A DNA stretch of 54,076 bases, taken from contig NZ_NFJL01000024.1 in assembly GCF_002159835.1 (NCBI RefSeq), positions 1 to 54,076 of the forward strand, in the 5' to 3' direction. Shown piece by piece: positions 8,619 to 16,780 of the stretch. Made by a program: the position numbers and the translations under genes. The notes under the pieces were generated by a model. That model was not told the origin of the DNA. It did not search any database and saw only the letters and a list, made by a program, of their open reading frames with translations. Source of the stretch: Blautia sp. An249 (GTDB taxonomy: Bacteria > Bacillota > Clostridia > Lachnospirales > Lachnospiraceae). Within the stretch, counting starts at the first letter, position 1, and each line of letters begins with the position of its first letter.

Positions 8619-9584
8619 ATGAAATCTGAGAAGAACTGGTTGATTGTCACTGCGGTTATTGTGCTGCTGTTGTGTTCGATTGCCTCATACATAAATCGCC
8701 CCTTACCGGCCTATATTGATACCCCAAAGGACACTGCGGACGAAAACAAATCCTCAATCCCCGAAATGTCCATTTATGAAACAGACTCCCTGTCATTTCC
8801 CTATCCTGCCTCATGGCGTCAGATCCTGAAAAGCGGAAATGTTACCTTCCTATCCTCGGATGGATCATACCTGATGTTACAAGAGTCCACATACAATGCT
8901 CAGATCAATAATGCTACGGAAAGCTCTGTCCAACAAGAACTTGCGGCGTCTGGATTGACATTTATTTACTTTGAGAAGTTGACAACCAGCTCTTTTTTGC
9001 TTTCCTATCAGGAAGGAACTATTTATACCTGGGAATATGTCATGTGGGATCTGGACTCAGAATATCGTTTGATTCTATCTTACGAAGATCCCAGTTCTTA
9101 CGAAGAACTCGCACTTTACATTTTTGAATCTTTCCACTGGGATAAAGTACGCTCAATCCCGGAAAACCTGTTTCTGGTATACTCGGTCTATGGAAATTTT
9201 GAATTCGCCATTCCTTCAGGGTGGACCACACAAACCTCTGGAGCATCATTCAATGCCTCGAACATGCAAACTGGTTCTCAACTATCTGTCACAGCATCAC
9301 AGACAGATCTTCCGTCGTTGTCAGGAATTACACAAATCCAGTACGCAGAAAAAGTCTCTCAGCTCTATCCGGGACTCATGTTAAAAAGCTATGGAGCCGC
9401 AGATGAACAGGTGACTGCCGAGGCTGTTTACAATTCTCAAGCCGGAGAAAAGACGTTGTTCTATCACATTATGTACTTAAAGAATGGATTCCTTTATGAA
9501 TTCTTGTTGAACACCCCTTATTCGGCAGGAAGCGATGATTATGATAATTTCATGGATTGCATTCAATATTTCCGATGTTTTTAA
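8619..9584 (+). CDS. membrane-anchored extracellular protein of unknown function (321 aa)
   Basis: The protein begins with a short basic stretch and one hydrophobic helix (WLIVTAVIVLLLCSIASYI, residues about 7-25), so it is probably a signal anchor with the rest outside the cell. The outer part seems to hold two similar beta-rich halves, each with an F-P-x-x-W-type phrase (SFPYPASWRQI and FAIPSGWTTQT), reminiscent of PsbP/DUF1795-like folds; this is a by-eye impression. The start at 8619 is chosen because AGAAGGAGG sits just upstream; the in-frame ATG at 8493 has no such site. It is divergent from the 1005-aa gene and ends at a hairpin shared with the convergent NYN gene. Confidence 0.65.
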   Translation: MKSEKNWLIVTAVIVLLLCSIASYINRPLPAYIDTPKDTADENKSSIPEMSIYETDSLSFPYPASWRQILKSGNVTFLSSDGSYLMLQESTYNAQINNATESSVQQELAASGLTFIYFEKLTTSSFLLSYQEGTIYTWEYVMWDLDSEYRLILSYEDPSSYEELALYIFESFHWDKVRSIPENLFLVYSVYGNFEFAIPSGWTTQTSGASFNASNMQTGSQLSVTASQTDLPSLSGITQIQYAEKVSQLYPGLMLKSYGAADEQVTAEAVYNSQAGEKTLFYHIMYLKNGFLYEFLLNTPYSAGSDDYDNFMDCIQYFRCF

Positions 9585-9594
9585 CACAAATTAA

Positions 9595-9622
9595 GTCGGC
9601 AGGAACTTCTGATCCTGCCGAC
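9595..9622. terminator. bidirectional hairpin between convergent genes
   Basis: Perfect 10-bp stem GTCGGCAGGA/TCCTGCCGAC with an 8-base loop, between the plus-strand gene ending at 9584 and the minus-strand gene ending at 9643. The flanking T-runs are poor on both sides, so termination efficiency is uncertain. Confidence 0.65.
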
Positions 9623-9642
9623 CTGTTAGGTTATCATTTATT

Positions 9643-10476
9643 TCAACTATTCATGTTTCGATTATCTGCTTCTTCTTTTACCGTTTCCTTTAGCGGCCAC
9701 ATTCCTGCCCGTTCCAGAGCTTTCCAGTTTGCTTTTATGGCGTTTATTGTTTTTCCTGTTCTCATCCTTTGCTCAACCTTATATATGAGGCCTTTTTTTA
9801 TCATCTCTGCCATTGCTGCGTGCACAAGATTCTCCGGAACTTCATATTGACTGGCAACCGCCTTCACTGTTCCTCTGAATGTAGGAACAATGTATTTTTT
9901 ATCTGATACATAAGATAAATCTTCTATGATCAAGTCATAAATCTTTGTCACTGCCTCTTTTTGAGCCGGAATCTCAATAATTTCAGTGGCAGCACCTTTC
10001 AGCCATGTACTGATGGCGTCTTTTACTCCATATAAAATCACCCGTTTATTACACCGATATCGCAAATACTCGACCGGAAACTGAAACTGTCCGCTACCTG
10101 CAAAAATAATATAATTTTTAATTTCCGGAAATTCTATAAAAAACTGATAGATCCGGTTCATCATAATAACATCGGTCATGTTTCTTTTATGAAAAAATGC
10201 CGCGTCCTGCGTATCAACCACTTCATCCGCTATTTCATAAATATGCTCCTTGTCAAGCTGAATACGGTCCACTGAAAAATCAACAAAAAAATAAATCTTT
10301 TTAATATGCAGGTTTTCGTCTATAGATTTCTTCCATTCATTAATATCTGGTTTCAGGCGACACAGCTTCTGAAGGGAATAATTCCAGTAATCAAAATTTA
10401 CAAATGCCACTGCCTCCTGGTCTGTTATTGTCTCACTCTGCTTTTTCCGCTTCCCAATCCGATTAAACCAACTCAT
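9643..10476 (-). CDS. NYN-domain protein with C-terminal winged-helix-like region
   Basis: The first ~170 residues fit the NYN/PIN-like (LabA-type) fold: AVAFVNFDYWNYSLQK, where N and D open the first strand, then IYFFVDFSVD, a TDVIMMNRIYQ helix, NYIIFAGSGQFQFPVEYLR and a closing KRVILYGVK strand. NYN domains are usually metal-dependent RNases; the conserved aspartates are partly replaced (S-G-Q where S-G-D is common), so activity is uncertain. Residues about 190-265 look like a winged-helix segment. It ends an operon with the first prepilin peptidase and a small cysteine-rich protein. Confidence 0.65.
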   Translation of the reverse strand: MSWFNRIGKRKKQSETITDQEAVAFVNFDYWNYSLQKLCRLKPDINEWKKSIDENLHIKKIYFFVDFSVDRIQLDKEHIYEIADEVVDTQDAAFFHKRNMTDVIMMNRIYQFFIEFPEIKNYIIFAGSGQFQFPVEYLRYRCNKRVILYGVKDAISTWLKGAATEIIEIPAQKEAVTKIYDLIIEDLSYVSDKKYIVPTFRGTVKAVASQYEVPENLVHAAMAEMIKKGLIYKVEQRMRTGKTINAIKANWKALERAGMWPLKETVKEEADNRNMNS

Positions 10477-10498
10477 AGTTTCCCTTTCTTTCTCTCAT

Positions 10499-10831
10499 TT
10501 AATGTCTGCAATTTACCAAAACATTAATTTTATCAGGCCCGTAAGCCAGTACTTTGCAAGTTATTCTTTTTTTCAATTTCCACGTCGTATTTGTAATATC
10601 AAGAATCTCTCCGTTCATATCAGCCTGTACGATCATATCGGAGAGCTGTGTAAGGATTGCCTCATATTCTTCCATGGTAATCCTTGTATTGCATGAAGTG
10701 TTCTCTCCTCTATAAGGGCACGAATAGACGATTCCTCTTGAACTTCTCTCCAATTTTAGTTCACACGGCGTCCCATGCTCTCCACAAAAAAGATGGAGAA
10801 GCTTCCATGAGTCTCTTATAATATACTTCAC
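10499..10831 (-). CDS. small cysteine-containing hypothetical protein (110 aa)
   Basis: I place the start at GTG 10831, with AGGAG seven bases upstream and 15 bases after the stop of the prepilin peptidase; a longer in-frame reading to 11095 would overlap that gene almost entirely. The product has two cysteine pairs (FCGEHGTPC and SCPYRGENTSC) that could bind metal, followed by a helical segment and a C-terminal WKLKKRITCKVLAYG strand region. No family recognised. Confidence 0.6.
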   Translation of the reverse strand: MKYIIRDSWKLLHLFCGEHGTPCELKLERSSRGIVYSCPYRGENTSCNTRITMEEYEAILTQLSDMIVQADMNGEILDITNTTWKLKKRITCKVLAYGPDKINVLVNCRH

Positions 10832-10845
10832 TCTCTCACTCCTCG

Positions 10846-11283
10846 CTACAAAAAATATAGAATTCTCTCGATTATGACTCCGGTCAGAACGAACGGAGCA
10901 TATGCAATCTCTGCCGCCTCTTTCTCCCACATCTTTTCTAATAGACGATATAGGATCAATAACATATTTGCCACAAAAATCACCACACCGATTTGATATC
11001 CCAGCCATAGAGACAATGACGCCATCATAATAACGTCGCCTCCACCACCGCCGAAATAGCGGGCAATGATCAGATAGCATCCGCCGACAAAACATGCCGA
11101 GAAACAGGCCTCACCCCAGGTCGGGCCAGAATTTAGAATAATCCCTGTGATACTTGCAGGTACGAACAATAATAAGAAAAGTTCAATCGGTATTTCTCTT
11201 TTCCTAAAATCAAGGATCGCACTATAGATCATAATTCCGACAAGAAGGAGTGTGATCACATACGATATGATATTCTCCACCAC
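10846..11283 (-). CDS. TadV/CpaA-type prepilin peptidase, first copy
   Basis: A polytopic 145-residue A24-family aspartyl peptidase. The two catalytic aspartates are visible: D25 in ILDFRKREIP and D83 in GGGGGD. Four to five hydrophobic helices surround them. The enzyme should cut and possibly N-methylate type IV/Flp prepilins at the inner face of the membrane. The start GTG 11283 has GGGAGG five bases upstream; the ATGs further up lack a site. It is not in the pilus operon but five kilobases away, in an operon with an NYN protein, and is thus a second enzyme beside the TadV at 16.3 kb. Confidence 0.85.
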   Translation of the reverse strand: MVENIISYVITLLLVGIMIYSAILDFRKREIPIELFLLLFVPASITGIILNSGPTWGEACFSACFVGGCYLIIARYFGGGGGDVIMMASLSLWLGYQIGVVIFVANMLLILYRLLEKMWEKEAAEIAYAPFVLTGVIIERILYFL

Positions 11284-11312
11284 AATGCACCTCCCTTCAC
11301 TTCTATCTCTCA

Positions 11313-11331
11313 TAAATATGAAAGATATTGA
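11313..11331 (-). promoter_or_regulatory. CATATT box upstream of the first prepilin peptidase operon
   Basis: Minus strand reads TCAATATCTTTCATATTTA, identical over 19 bases to the box of the Flp pilin operon at 17028; 32 bases before GTG 11283. Confidence 0.7.
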
Positions 11332-11397
11332 ACCCAAAATGTAAAAGCGAAGGACTACTGCCTCCGCCTTTACTTTATAGTTCGGGAAAAGGGATTG

Positions 11398-12300
11398 TTA
11401 TACCTTCTTTGTTGCCCGAAAAGCCTGAAATTCTTTCTCCGTCGAAACACCTAGTATTTCCCAGCAGCGTTCTTCCAGCCATTCCATATCTATATCACGG
11501 GATTCTGTGTACCATACCCCGTTAATCACATCATAAAATATTTTGGTTTGATTTTCTTTTAATGCTATGTAAATCCGTTTCACCGGTTTATCTGTCTCAT
11601 TTTCCTGTCCTTCTTTTCCCCAATATGCAATGCGTTCTATATCCGGTCTTAAATTCCCGTGGTAATCTGCTCTCTTCCCCTCCTGATAGCATGTCATCAT
11701 ACAATTTAAGAGTTTTGCCGTGACTTCGGCATCTGAAAAAGCGGAATGATAATGCTCTGCCTCTATCCCGAAATAGTCTGCAATTGTCTCCAGTTTGAAA
11801 TTTTCCACACTTTCTGATGGCACAAAGTCACGTGCCATTAAAAGTATATCAAAAGAATCCTGACAGCACCATTCAATCCCATGCCTGTAAAAGCACTGCT
11901 TCAAAAACAAGTCGTCAAAACGCATATTGTTGTATCCCGATACCGGTAAATCTTCAAAGAAAAACAGAATATCTTCCAGGCATTCCTCCTCATAAGGCTC
12001 TTTATCCAGCTGTTCTCTCGAAATGCCCGTCAATTTTTCAATCTCCTCCGGGAATTCAAGACACTCTGGCAGACGGATATAACGATGGAGTCGGTCCTCT
12101 TCAACGAATTTTCCATCCTTTTTCTTCAGCCAGATAGCCCCTATCTCAATAATGCGGTGATAGAGGGGGTTAGTCCCCGTTGTCTCCAGATCATACAGAA
12201 TAAGGTTCTGGCACTCTGCAAGTCTTTTTTGCACCTCATCCACAGCGCGCTGACTCCTCCAATAGAAGAAGCTCGGCTGTCTGTTTTCTGCTTTCTCCAT
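11398..12300 (-). CDS. DnaQ-like DEDDh 3'-5' exonuclease
   Basis: All DEDDh exonuclease motifs are present: ExoI DLETTG (D37, E39), ExoII NNMRFDD (D129/D130) and ExoIII H185-x4-D190 (HSAFSD). This family degrades DNA or RNA 3' ends and includes the epsilon proofreading subunit. The extra ~100 residues after ExoIII end in a region (WLEERCWEILG) I cannot assign. Since the element also carries a DnaE-type polymerase at 46-50 kb with a degraded PHP domain, this exonuclease may supply proofreading to it (inference). Start supported by AGGAGG; third gene of the operon starting at 13338. Confidence 0.85.
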   Translation of the reverse strand: MEKAENRQPSFFYWRSQRAVDEVQKRLAECQNLILYDLETTGTNPLYHRIIEIGAIWLKKKDGKFVEEDRLHRYIRLPECLEFPEEIEKLTGISREQLDKEPYEEECLEDILFFFEDLPVSGYNNMRFDDLFLKQCFYRHGIEWCCQDSFDILLMARDFVPSESVENFKLETIADYFGIEAEHYHSAFSDAEVTAKLLNCMMTCYQEGKRADYHGNLRPDIERIAYWGKEGQENETDKPVKRIYIALKENQTKIFYDVINGVWYTESRDIDMEWLEERCWEILGVSTEKEFQAFRATKKV

Positions 12301-12313
12301 TTCTGCATTCCTC

Positions 12314-12976
12314 CTATGCTACATTTTTGCCTGCCGTATGGCTATGTTCTTTCAGCCAGCGTTGGCATGCATCCACCTGCTCCTGACGCGGCCCTGAAAT
12401 GGGGCTAATCTGTCTCGGGAATGTGTTTGCAATATACAGAAGAGAATCCATATCCTTCTCCGCCAGCTGTGCAACCGTATAATTTTTCCCCTTCTGCCGG
12501 CCGATTGTAATGATGACATCTTCATAATTCGTGACTGGTTTTCTCTGCTCCTGTGCTGGCTGTGTTGCTTTTTCCCGCACTTTTTCCGCTGGATCACCAA
12601 TTTTTTCGTCTGTCGGTTTATTGCTCTGCTGCTCTTCCATCTCAAACAAAAGTTTATAGTCTTTTGCCGGAAGCCCCAGATAATAAACTGCCGCATCGTC
12701 GAAAGCTCTTTTTATCGCCATTTTTATCGGATAGCTTTTTGCAATCGGGTTACGTAGATTCGCTTCTGCAGCCTCTCCGAACCCTCTTACCTCTCTTCCA
12801 GTCTTATCCCAGATCCTACAGCGGACAGAAACCCTCGCATTATCACAAATAAATGGTTCAAAATCAAATTCAGCATCTGTCTCATATCGAATCACATGAT
12901 CCAGGATTTCATGAGGCGAGCTCTCCTTTTCCGGAAAATCAATATTTCTGTTCAACAACTCACTGTATAGCTGCAT
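12314..12976 (-). CDS. putative ssDNA-annealing/recombination protein with ExoX-like C-terminal domain
   Basis: The N-terminal ~110 residues contain an R-C-R-I-W-D strand pair followed by NPIAKSYPIKMAIKRAFDDA and a LGLP ending, a layout seen in Rad52/Erf/RecT-like annealing proteins of phages and mobile elements. After a Gln/Lys-rich linker (about 110-145), residues about 148-215 have a GRQKGKNYTVAQLAEKD segment like the small C-terminal domain found behind some DnaQ/ExoX exonucleases. It lies next to the DnaQ-like gene, so the two may act together. Family assignment is by eye. Start supported by GGGAGG. Confidence 0.5.
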   Translation of the reverse strand: MQLYSELLNRNIDFPEKESSPHEILDHVIRYETDAEFDFEPFICDNARVSVRCRIWDKTGREVRGFGEAAEANLRNPIAKSYPIKMAIKRAFDDAAVYYLGLPAKDYKLLFEMEEQQSNKPTDEKIGDPAEKVREKATQPAQEQRKPVTNYEDVIITIGRQKGKNYTVAQLAEKDMDSLLYIANTFPRQISPISGPRQEQVDACQRWLKEHSHTAGKNVA

Positions 12977-13020
12977 TCTCTTCCTCCCTGTTTCTTTCTT
13001 CTGCTCCGCCCGGTAACTTC

Positions 13021-13338
13021 TCAGGATTCCCCAAAGTGGAAGAATCTTCTGCGTTTTCCTTGTACAACACGTTTAAATATTTCCCATACATAGCTGTCTG
13101 TATGAAATCCATCGACATAGATATTGGCTTTTTCCTGCCAGATCCCATAGTTTTCTGCCGGAATACGCTCCATACCCACCTCAGAAGCTAATTTTTCTAA
13201 CTTCTGTGTATATTGAGTTTCCATTTCTTTACGGGCACCTTCCGCCGATCTATACACTCCTTCACACCATATTGATTCTCCATGCTTGTCTTTCTCACAG
13301 GATACTAAAACATATACTACTCTATTGCCTTTTCCCAT
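13021..13338 (-). CDS. small hypothetical protein (105 aa)
   Basis: A basic soluble protein with an alternating strand start (VVYVLVSCEKDKHGESIWCE) and a helical middle, ending in KRRRFFHFGES. I recognise no family. AGGAGG lies ten bases upstream of the ATG, and a CATATT box lies 44 bases upstream, so it leads the operon that continues into the annealing protein and the DnaQ-like exonuclease. Confidence 0.55.
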   Translation of the reverse strand: MGKGNRVVYVLVSCEKDKHGESIWCEGVYRSAEGARKEMETQYTQKLEKLASEVGMERIPAENYGIWQEKANIYVDGFHTDSYVWEIFKRVVQGKRRRFFHFGES

Positions 13339-13378
13339 TTCTTTATTGGCCTCCTTCCATCAGTGTATATTTCACATA

Positions 13379-13396
13379 TTTAATATGAAGAAACTC
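13379..13396 (-). promoter_or_regulatory. CATATT box upstream of the recombination operon
   Basis: Minus strand reads GAGTTTCTTCATATTAAA; one base shorter than the consensus in the CTTT run. It lies 44 bases before ATG 13338. Confidence 0.5.
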
Positions 13397-13410
13397 CGCT
13401 CCTCTAAAAA

Positions 13411-13449
13411 GCAAAAACAACCGATAGTCAATGGATTCTGACTACCGAT
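13411..13449 (-). terminator. terminator after the 194-aa anchored protein
   Basis: Minus-strand stem CGGTAGTCA/TGACTATCG (one G-T pair) with an 8-base loop, then TTGTTTTTGC. It follows the stop at 13461. Confidence 0.8.
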
Positions 13450-13460
13450 TGCTTTGTAAA

Positions 13461-14045
13461 TCATGGGGTACAGACAAACAACTGATTGTCCTCCACCTTC
13501 CCCTTAAATCCTGTATCATGCCCATAATAGAGATACTCTTCTTTTGACTTAAGGTCCTGCAGATGTGGCAGCGCCTCTTCTGCAACAAGTTCTTTTTCTT
13601 TGGCTTCCAGATTTTTATTGATAAAGCCTGCAAAATCTATGACAGCTTCTTTTATTTCTGACTCCGCGGCTTGCTCAGTTATACTCAATTGAATACATCC
13701 TACATTTCCAGCAGGATTTAAAAGTAATTCCAGTCCGATCGTCTCTACATACATTCCGCGATAAAGTCCTGCTCCCAGAAACTCTAAATCTGTTGAGAAA
13801 TACTGTTCCACTGTTCGCAGTAAATCTGTTGAAAATGGAATATCAAGACCGCTTTCTTCCATGATATAATTTTTTCCCTCTTCCAGAGCTGCTTTTACCC
13901 TCTCATCATATCCCTGAATCATCTGTGTCTCACTGTTTTCGGGATGACTGCGCGCATACTCCGGTACTGCAAGATAACTATATGCTGCCATCGCTGCTAT
14001 AACTAATAAAAACAGGATTCCCCCGAATATAATACATTTTTTCAT
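13461..14045 (-). CDS. membrane-anchored hypothetical protein (194 aa)
   Basis: A single hydrophobic helix at residues about 5-27 (IIFGGILFLLVIAAMAAYSY) with no lipobox cysteine, followed by an acidic soluble domain presumably outside the membrane. No family recognised. Its ATG overlaps the stop of the upstream 424-aa gene (ATGA) with AGGAGG in front, so the two are translationally coupled. The position directly beside the Tad locus suggests, but does not show, an accessory role at the pilus base. Confidence 0.55.
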   Translation of the reverse strand: MKKCIIFGGILFLLVIAAMAAYSYLAVPEYARSHPENSETQMIQGYDERVKAALEEGKNYIMEESGLDIPFSTDLLRTVEQYFSTDLEFLGAGLYRGMYVETIGLELLLNPAGNVGCIQLSITEQAAESEIKEAVIDFAGFINKNLEAKEKELVAEEALPHLQDLKSKEEYLYYGHDTGFKGKVEDNQLFVCTP

Positions 14046-15316
14046 AACTGTCCTCCTTGTTTTAAAGCAGGCGGGTTTGCCCCGCCTGTTTTTCTTTGGT
14101 AATGTTTGTCTTCCAAAAACACAGCATCATAAACTGCACGCTTTAATTTTTGAGCCGGTGACTCCGGCAGTGTACAGTCCTCCGTCAGTTTCATCAGATT
14201 CAAAATCAAATCATATGCACTGTAACTATTTTGAATCTGGGCCGCTGTTTCCGGCAAAAGACGGATGGTGCGTTTCTTTCCTATAGCCTTCATAATCTTC
14301 AGTTGGCTGAACAGATGAGACAAAACAGATTCTGGATTTATCACATTCACTTCTTGAAAGTGTTTCATACGCTCAAGGAATACCGGGTACTGCTCCATAA
14401 TCTCTGTTTTAATCCCTATATGTAATGAATTTACAGAAGCTTTCCCATCGTGTTTTATGAGAACACCTTCACCCTCCGCAACAGCGTTTTCAAGTCTCCA
14501 TGTCGGTCTTGCCGATAGACTGGCATCATACGTATCCGATGTTGACAATCGTATCCCCGGAATCAGCTCCTCACAAATCTGATACCGTTCCCTAAGCCGT
14601 TGTCCCAGCTCCGGAAATTCTAAATAGACTGTACTTACAAAAGCGTCTACCTGCCAGCTCCGGCTGCATGGCGGTTCACCAACTAATTTTTCCAGCATAT
14701 GAATTGTATTCCTAAAAAAGGACTGCGGTATATATTTGTAATGTGCAGACCCCATCATCACGATTTTTCGGATACCACTCTGAGGCAGTTCCCGAATCAG
14801 GGCCTTTACCGATTGAGGGGCGCTGTGCAGCCTGTGCATAACAAAAGTCGCCCATTCTACGGATTGATCGAAAACTGCATCTCCATACATCTTTGCTCTG
14901 GCACAAAGCGATTCCGGAAGACGGGGCGACGTAAAATACATCTGTCCATTGTAGCGGATAAAAAGCCGGCTTTGATTCTGCGCCTCCAAAAAAATCTCTT
15001 CACTTCCTCCCTTCCCTTGAATCTCCTCCAGAGAAAGAGTCTGCAATGTGGGAAGGCTCCTTGAAAAGTAATCTCTGATCGTCCCCATATAAATAACTTT
15101 GCCCTTTGGAAAACCTGACTCCTCCATTCCAGATATTCCGTTTTTACCGGATGAAGAAAACGTCTTTTTCAGCTGTTTTACATCCAGAACTGGCAAAAGT
15201 TCAATCTGATCCGTTTCCATGTCTATTACATATGTATGCTCTGCCAGTTCCTCAACAAGCTGTGTAAATGCATTCAGTTCTTTTCCTCTTTTCAAAAATG
15301 TGTCGCATATATCCAT
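14042..15316 (-). CDS. hypothetical protein (424 aa) flanking the Tad locus
   Basis: A soluble mixed protein with no transmembrane stretch. Visible phrases are a Cys-free central GIRKIVMMGSAHYKYIP, an acidic helix pair, and a C-terminal basic tail. I do not recognise a family. The start at 15316 (MDICDT) is preferred because AAAGGAGA lies seven bases upstream; an in-frame reading to 15433 would run through the CATATT box and the terminator of the pilus operon. Coupled by ATGA overlap to the anchored protein that follows. Confidence 0.55.
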   Translation of the reverse strand: MDICDTFLKRGKELNAFTQLVEELAEHTYVIDMETDQIELLPVLDVKQLKKTFSSSGKNGISGMEESGFPKGKVIYMGTIRDYFSRSLPTLQTLSLEEIQGKGGSEEIFLEAQNQSRLFIRYNGQMYFTSPRLPESLCARAKMYGDAVFDQSVEWATFVMHRLHSAPQSVKALIRELPQSGIRKIVMMGSAHYKYIPQSFFRNTIHMLEKLVGEPPCSRSWQVDAFVSTVYLEFPELGQRLRERYQICEELIPGIRLSTSDTYDASLSARPTWRLENAVAEGEGVLIKHDGKASVNSLHIGIKTEIMEQYPVFLERMKHFQEVNVINPESVLSHLFSQLKIMKAIGKKRTIRLLPETAAQIQNSYSAYDLILNLMKLTEDCTLPESPAQKLKRAVYDAVFLEDKHYQRKTGGANPPALKQGGQL

Positions 15317-15375
15317 CCTGTCTCCTTTCACCTTTAACCCTAAAACTCCTGCCTTCTTTTTCATCCTTACAAAAT

Positions 15376-15393
15376 TAAATATGAAAGAAACTG
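15376..15393 (-). promoter_or_regulatory. CATATT box upstream of the 424-aa gene
   Basis: Minus strand reads CAGTTTCTTTCATATTTA, 62 bases before ATG 15316 and just past the pilus-operon terminator. Confidence 0.6.
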
Positions 15394-15418
15394 CTCTTAT
15401 TTTTGATTCATACAAAAG

Positions 15419-15451
15419 AGCAGCGATCACCATATCTCCATGACCGCTGCT
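15419..15451 (-). terminator. terminator of the Flp pilin operon
   Basis: Stem AGCAGCGGTCA/TGATCGCTGCT on the minus strand (one wobble), followed by CTTTTG. It lies just after the stop at 15458. Confidence 0.8.
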
Positions 15452-15457
15452 TCTGTT

Positions 15458-15868
15458 TTATGGACTAATCACCTGTGTTACTGCCTCTTTTGTAACCTGA
15501 AACGTAGATTCCTGCCCTGAGCGCGGAAACCAAAATTCTCTTTCTGTTGTAACTTGTACATGGACTTTATTATCTGCGATTGCCTGATGATTGAGCCTCA
15601 TAGAAATGGGATTATCGAAGTCTGCACTGGAAGCCAACAACAAACTGCTCATCAGTGACACCTTGCCCTCATCCAATGTATTGTCGTAGCTCATACCGTA
15701 CGCTGCACTTCCATCAGCAATCAAATCTGCCCTGGTCTGCGCATATACCGAGGCTTGGAACAGGTTAATTGATTCCGCCACGCCTGCCATCAGGAATATT
15801 CCTAATGCGCAGATCAATGCTCCTAAGAGCATGGAACCGTTTCCTTTCTTCCACTGTATCTTTCTCAC
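15458..15868 (-). CDS. TadE/TadF-like pseudopilin
   Basis: A 136-residue protein with a short basic leader (KKGNGSMLLG), one long hydrophobic helix (residues about 12-34) and a small extracytoplasmic domain with an Arg/Ala helix. This is the shape of TadE/TadF minor pilins, which are processed by TadV and help initiate Flp pilus assembly. Translation probably starts at GTG 15868, with GAGGAGGG upstream. It is the last gene of the pilin operon, 20 bases after the preceding TadE-like gene. Confidence 0.7.
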   Translation of the reverse strand: MRKIQWKKGNGSMLLGALICALGIFLMAGVAESINLFQASVYAQTRADLIADGSAAYGMSYDNTLDEGKVSLMSSLLLASSADFDNPISMRLNHQAIADNKVHVQVTTEREFWFPRSGQESTFQVTKEAVTQVISP

Positions 15869-15888
15869 TGTCCACCCTCCTCTTTCGT

Positions 15889-16314
15889 CTATGGGACTGC
15901 CGGTCTTTCAATCATCATTGTGATATCTGCGGCAACCGTTGAGTTCGACCAAGGGGAAATCGTATTGACCTTTGCTTCTACCGTACACTTGATCAATCCC
16001 CCTTTCTGCCATATTGACCCCATATAGTTTCTGATATTTACGGAAACAGAGCCTGGTTCCACTCCCGGAATGTCCTGCGCCATATCCTCTACCAGCAGTT
16101 CCGCAGCCTGCTGTGCCTGACTTTGACTTTCGCAGATAACCGCTGCTCTTGCGGCTGAATATGTAGTATACTCAATAGACTGTCTTGCCAGGCCAAGCTG
16201 CGCGGCCATGATAATCGCACCAAATACCAACATGATTGCAGGCAGTACCATGGCAAATCCCAGAAGCTCGCCTCCACCTTTGCGCCAATTTATATTTTTC
16301 AAAACAGCACGCAT
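15889..16314 (-). CDS. tadE: TadE-like pseudopilin
   Basis: A 141-residue protein with leader WRKGGGELLGFAMVLPAIM, matching the TadE pattern of a basic N-terminus, Gly-Glu at the processing point and a single hydrophobic helix. An R-A-A-V helix and a Thr/Val-rich C-terminal strand region follow. TadE-type proteins are minor components of the Tad pilus. The start overlaps the 3' end of the prepilin peptidase by 16 bases, with GGAGG eight or nine bases upstream, so the two are coupled. Confidence 0.8.
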   Translation of the reverse strand: MRAVLKNINWRKGGGELLGFAMVLPAIMLVFGAIIMAAQLGLARQSIEYTTYSAARAAVICESQSQAQQAAELLVEDMAQDIPGVEPGSVSVNIRNYMGSIWQKGGLIKCTVEAKVNTISPWSNSTVAADITMMIERPAVP

Positions 16315-16778
16315 ATCACAACACCTCCAATTGCACCGAGTAACAAATAGGGTGCAAATTTTACTTTTCGGCCAGTTCCCAGAGTTTGATCAAAATCCAT
16401 CGTCATTAAAGACCAAATCCCTGCTCTCATATCTGTCAGAGTATCCCTTTTATGAATAGCAAACTCAATCAGCAAAAGAAGGACGGACGCAATCGCCACA
16501 GTATAAATCATAAATTCCATACCCCCAACTGCGAGAAACGCCATAATAAGCTTGAGATCTCCCATGCCCATAAGCGCTGCCATTCCTAACAGGCTGACAA
16601 GAAAGAGCAGTATGCATCTCATAATCCCCGCTTCCATACCTTGATGGTAAAACGTATATAATATCCCCAAGGTTATCACTGGTAAAGTAAGCAGGTTTGG
16701 CACTCTGCCTGTTCTCCAGTCGCAAGTTGCAGCAATTGCACCTGTCACAATCGCTGTAACTGCCGTAATGCCATCCAT
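16299..16778 (-). CDS. tadV: TadV-type prepilin peptidase, pilus-operon copy
   Basis: A 159-residue polytopic A24 peptidase. The catalytic pair is D20 (TCDWRTGRVPN) and D74 (GMGDLKLIMAF), the GxGD form. It should cleave the Flp prepilin whose gene ends three bases upstream and the TadE-like proteins that follow. No strong ribosome binding site is visible before the ATG, which suggests coupling to the pilin gene. This gene and the more distant copy at 10.8 kb have differing loops, so they may have different substrates. Confidence 0.9.
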   Translation of the reverse strand: MDGITAVTAIVTGAIAATCDWRTGRVPNLLTLPVITLGILYTFYHQGMEAGIMRCILLFLVSLLGMAALMGMGDLKLIMAFLAVGGMEFMIYTVAIASVLLLLIEFAIHKRDTLTDMRAGIWSLMTMDFDQTLGTGRKVKFAPYLLLGAIGGVVICVLF

Positions 16779-16780
16779 AT

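Noticed and set aside
10832..11095. N-terminal extension of the small cysteine-containing protein
   Set aside because: The frame stays open to 11095 but overlaps the prepilin peptidase, the extension is Arg/Cys-rich junk-like sequence, and a good ribosome binding site precedes GTG 10831.
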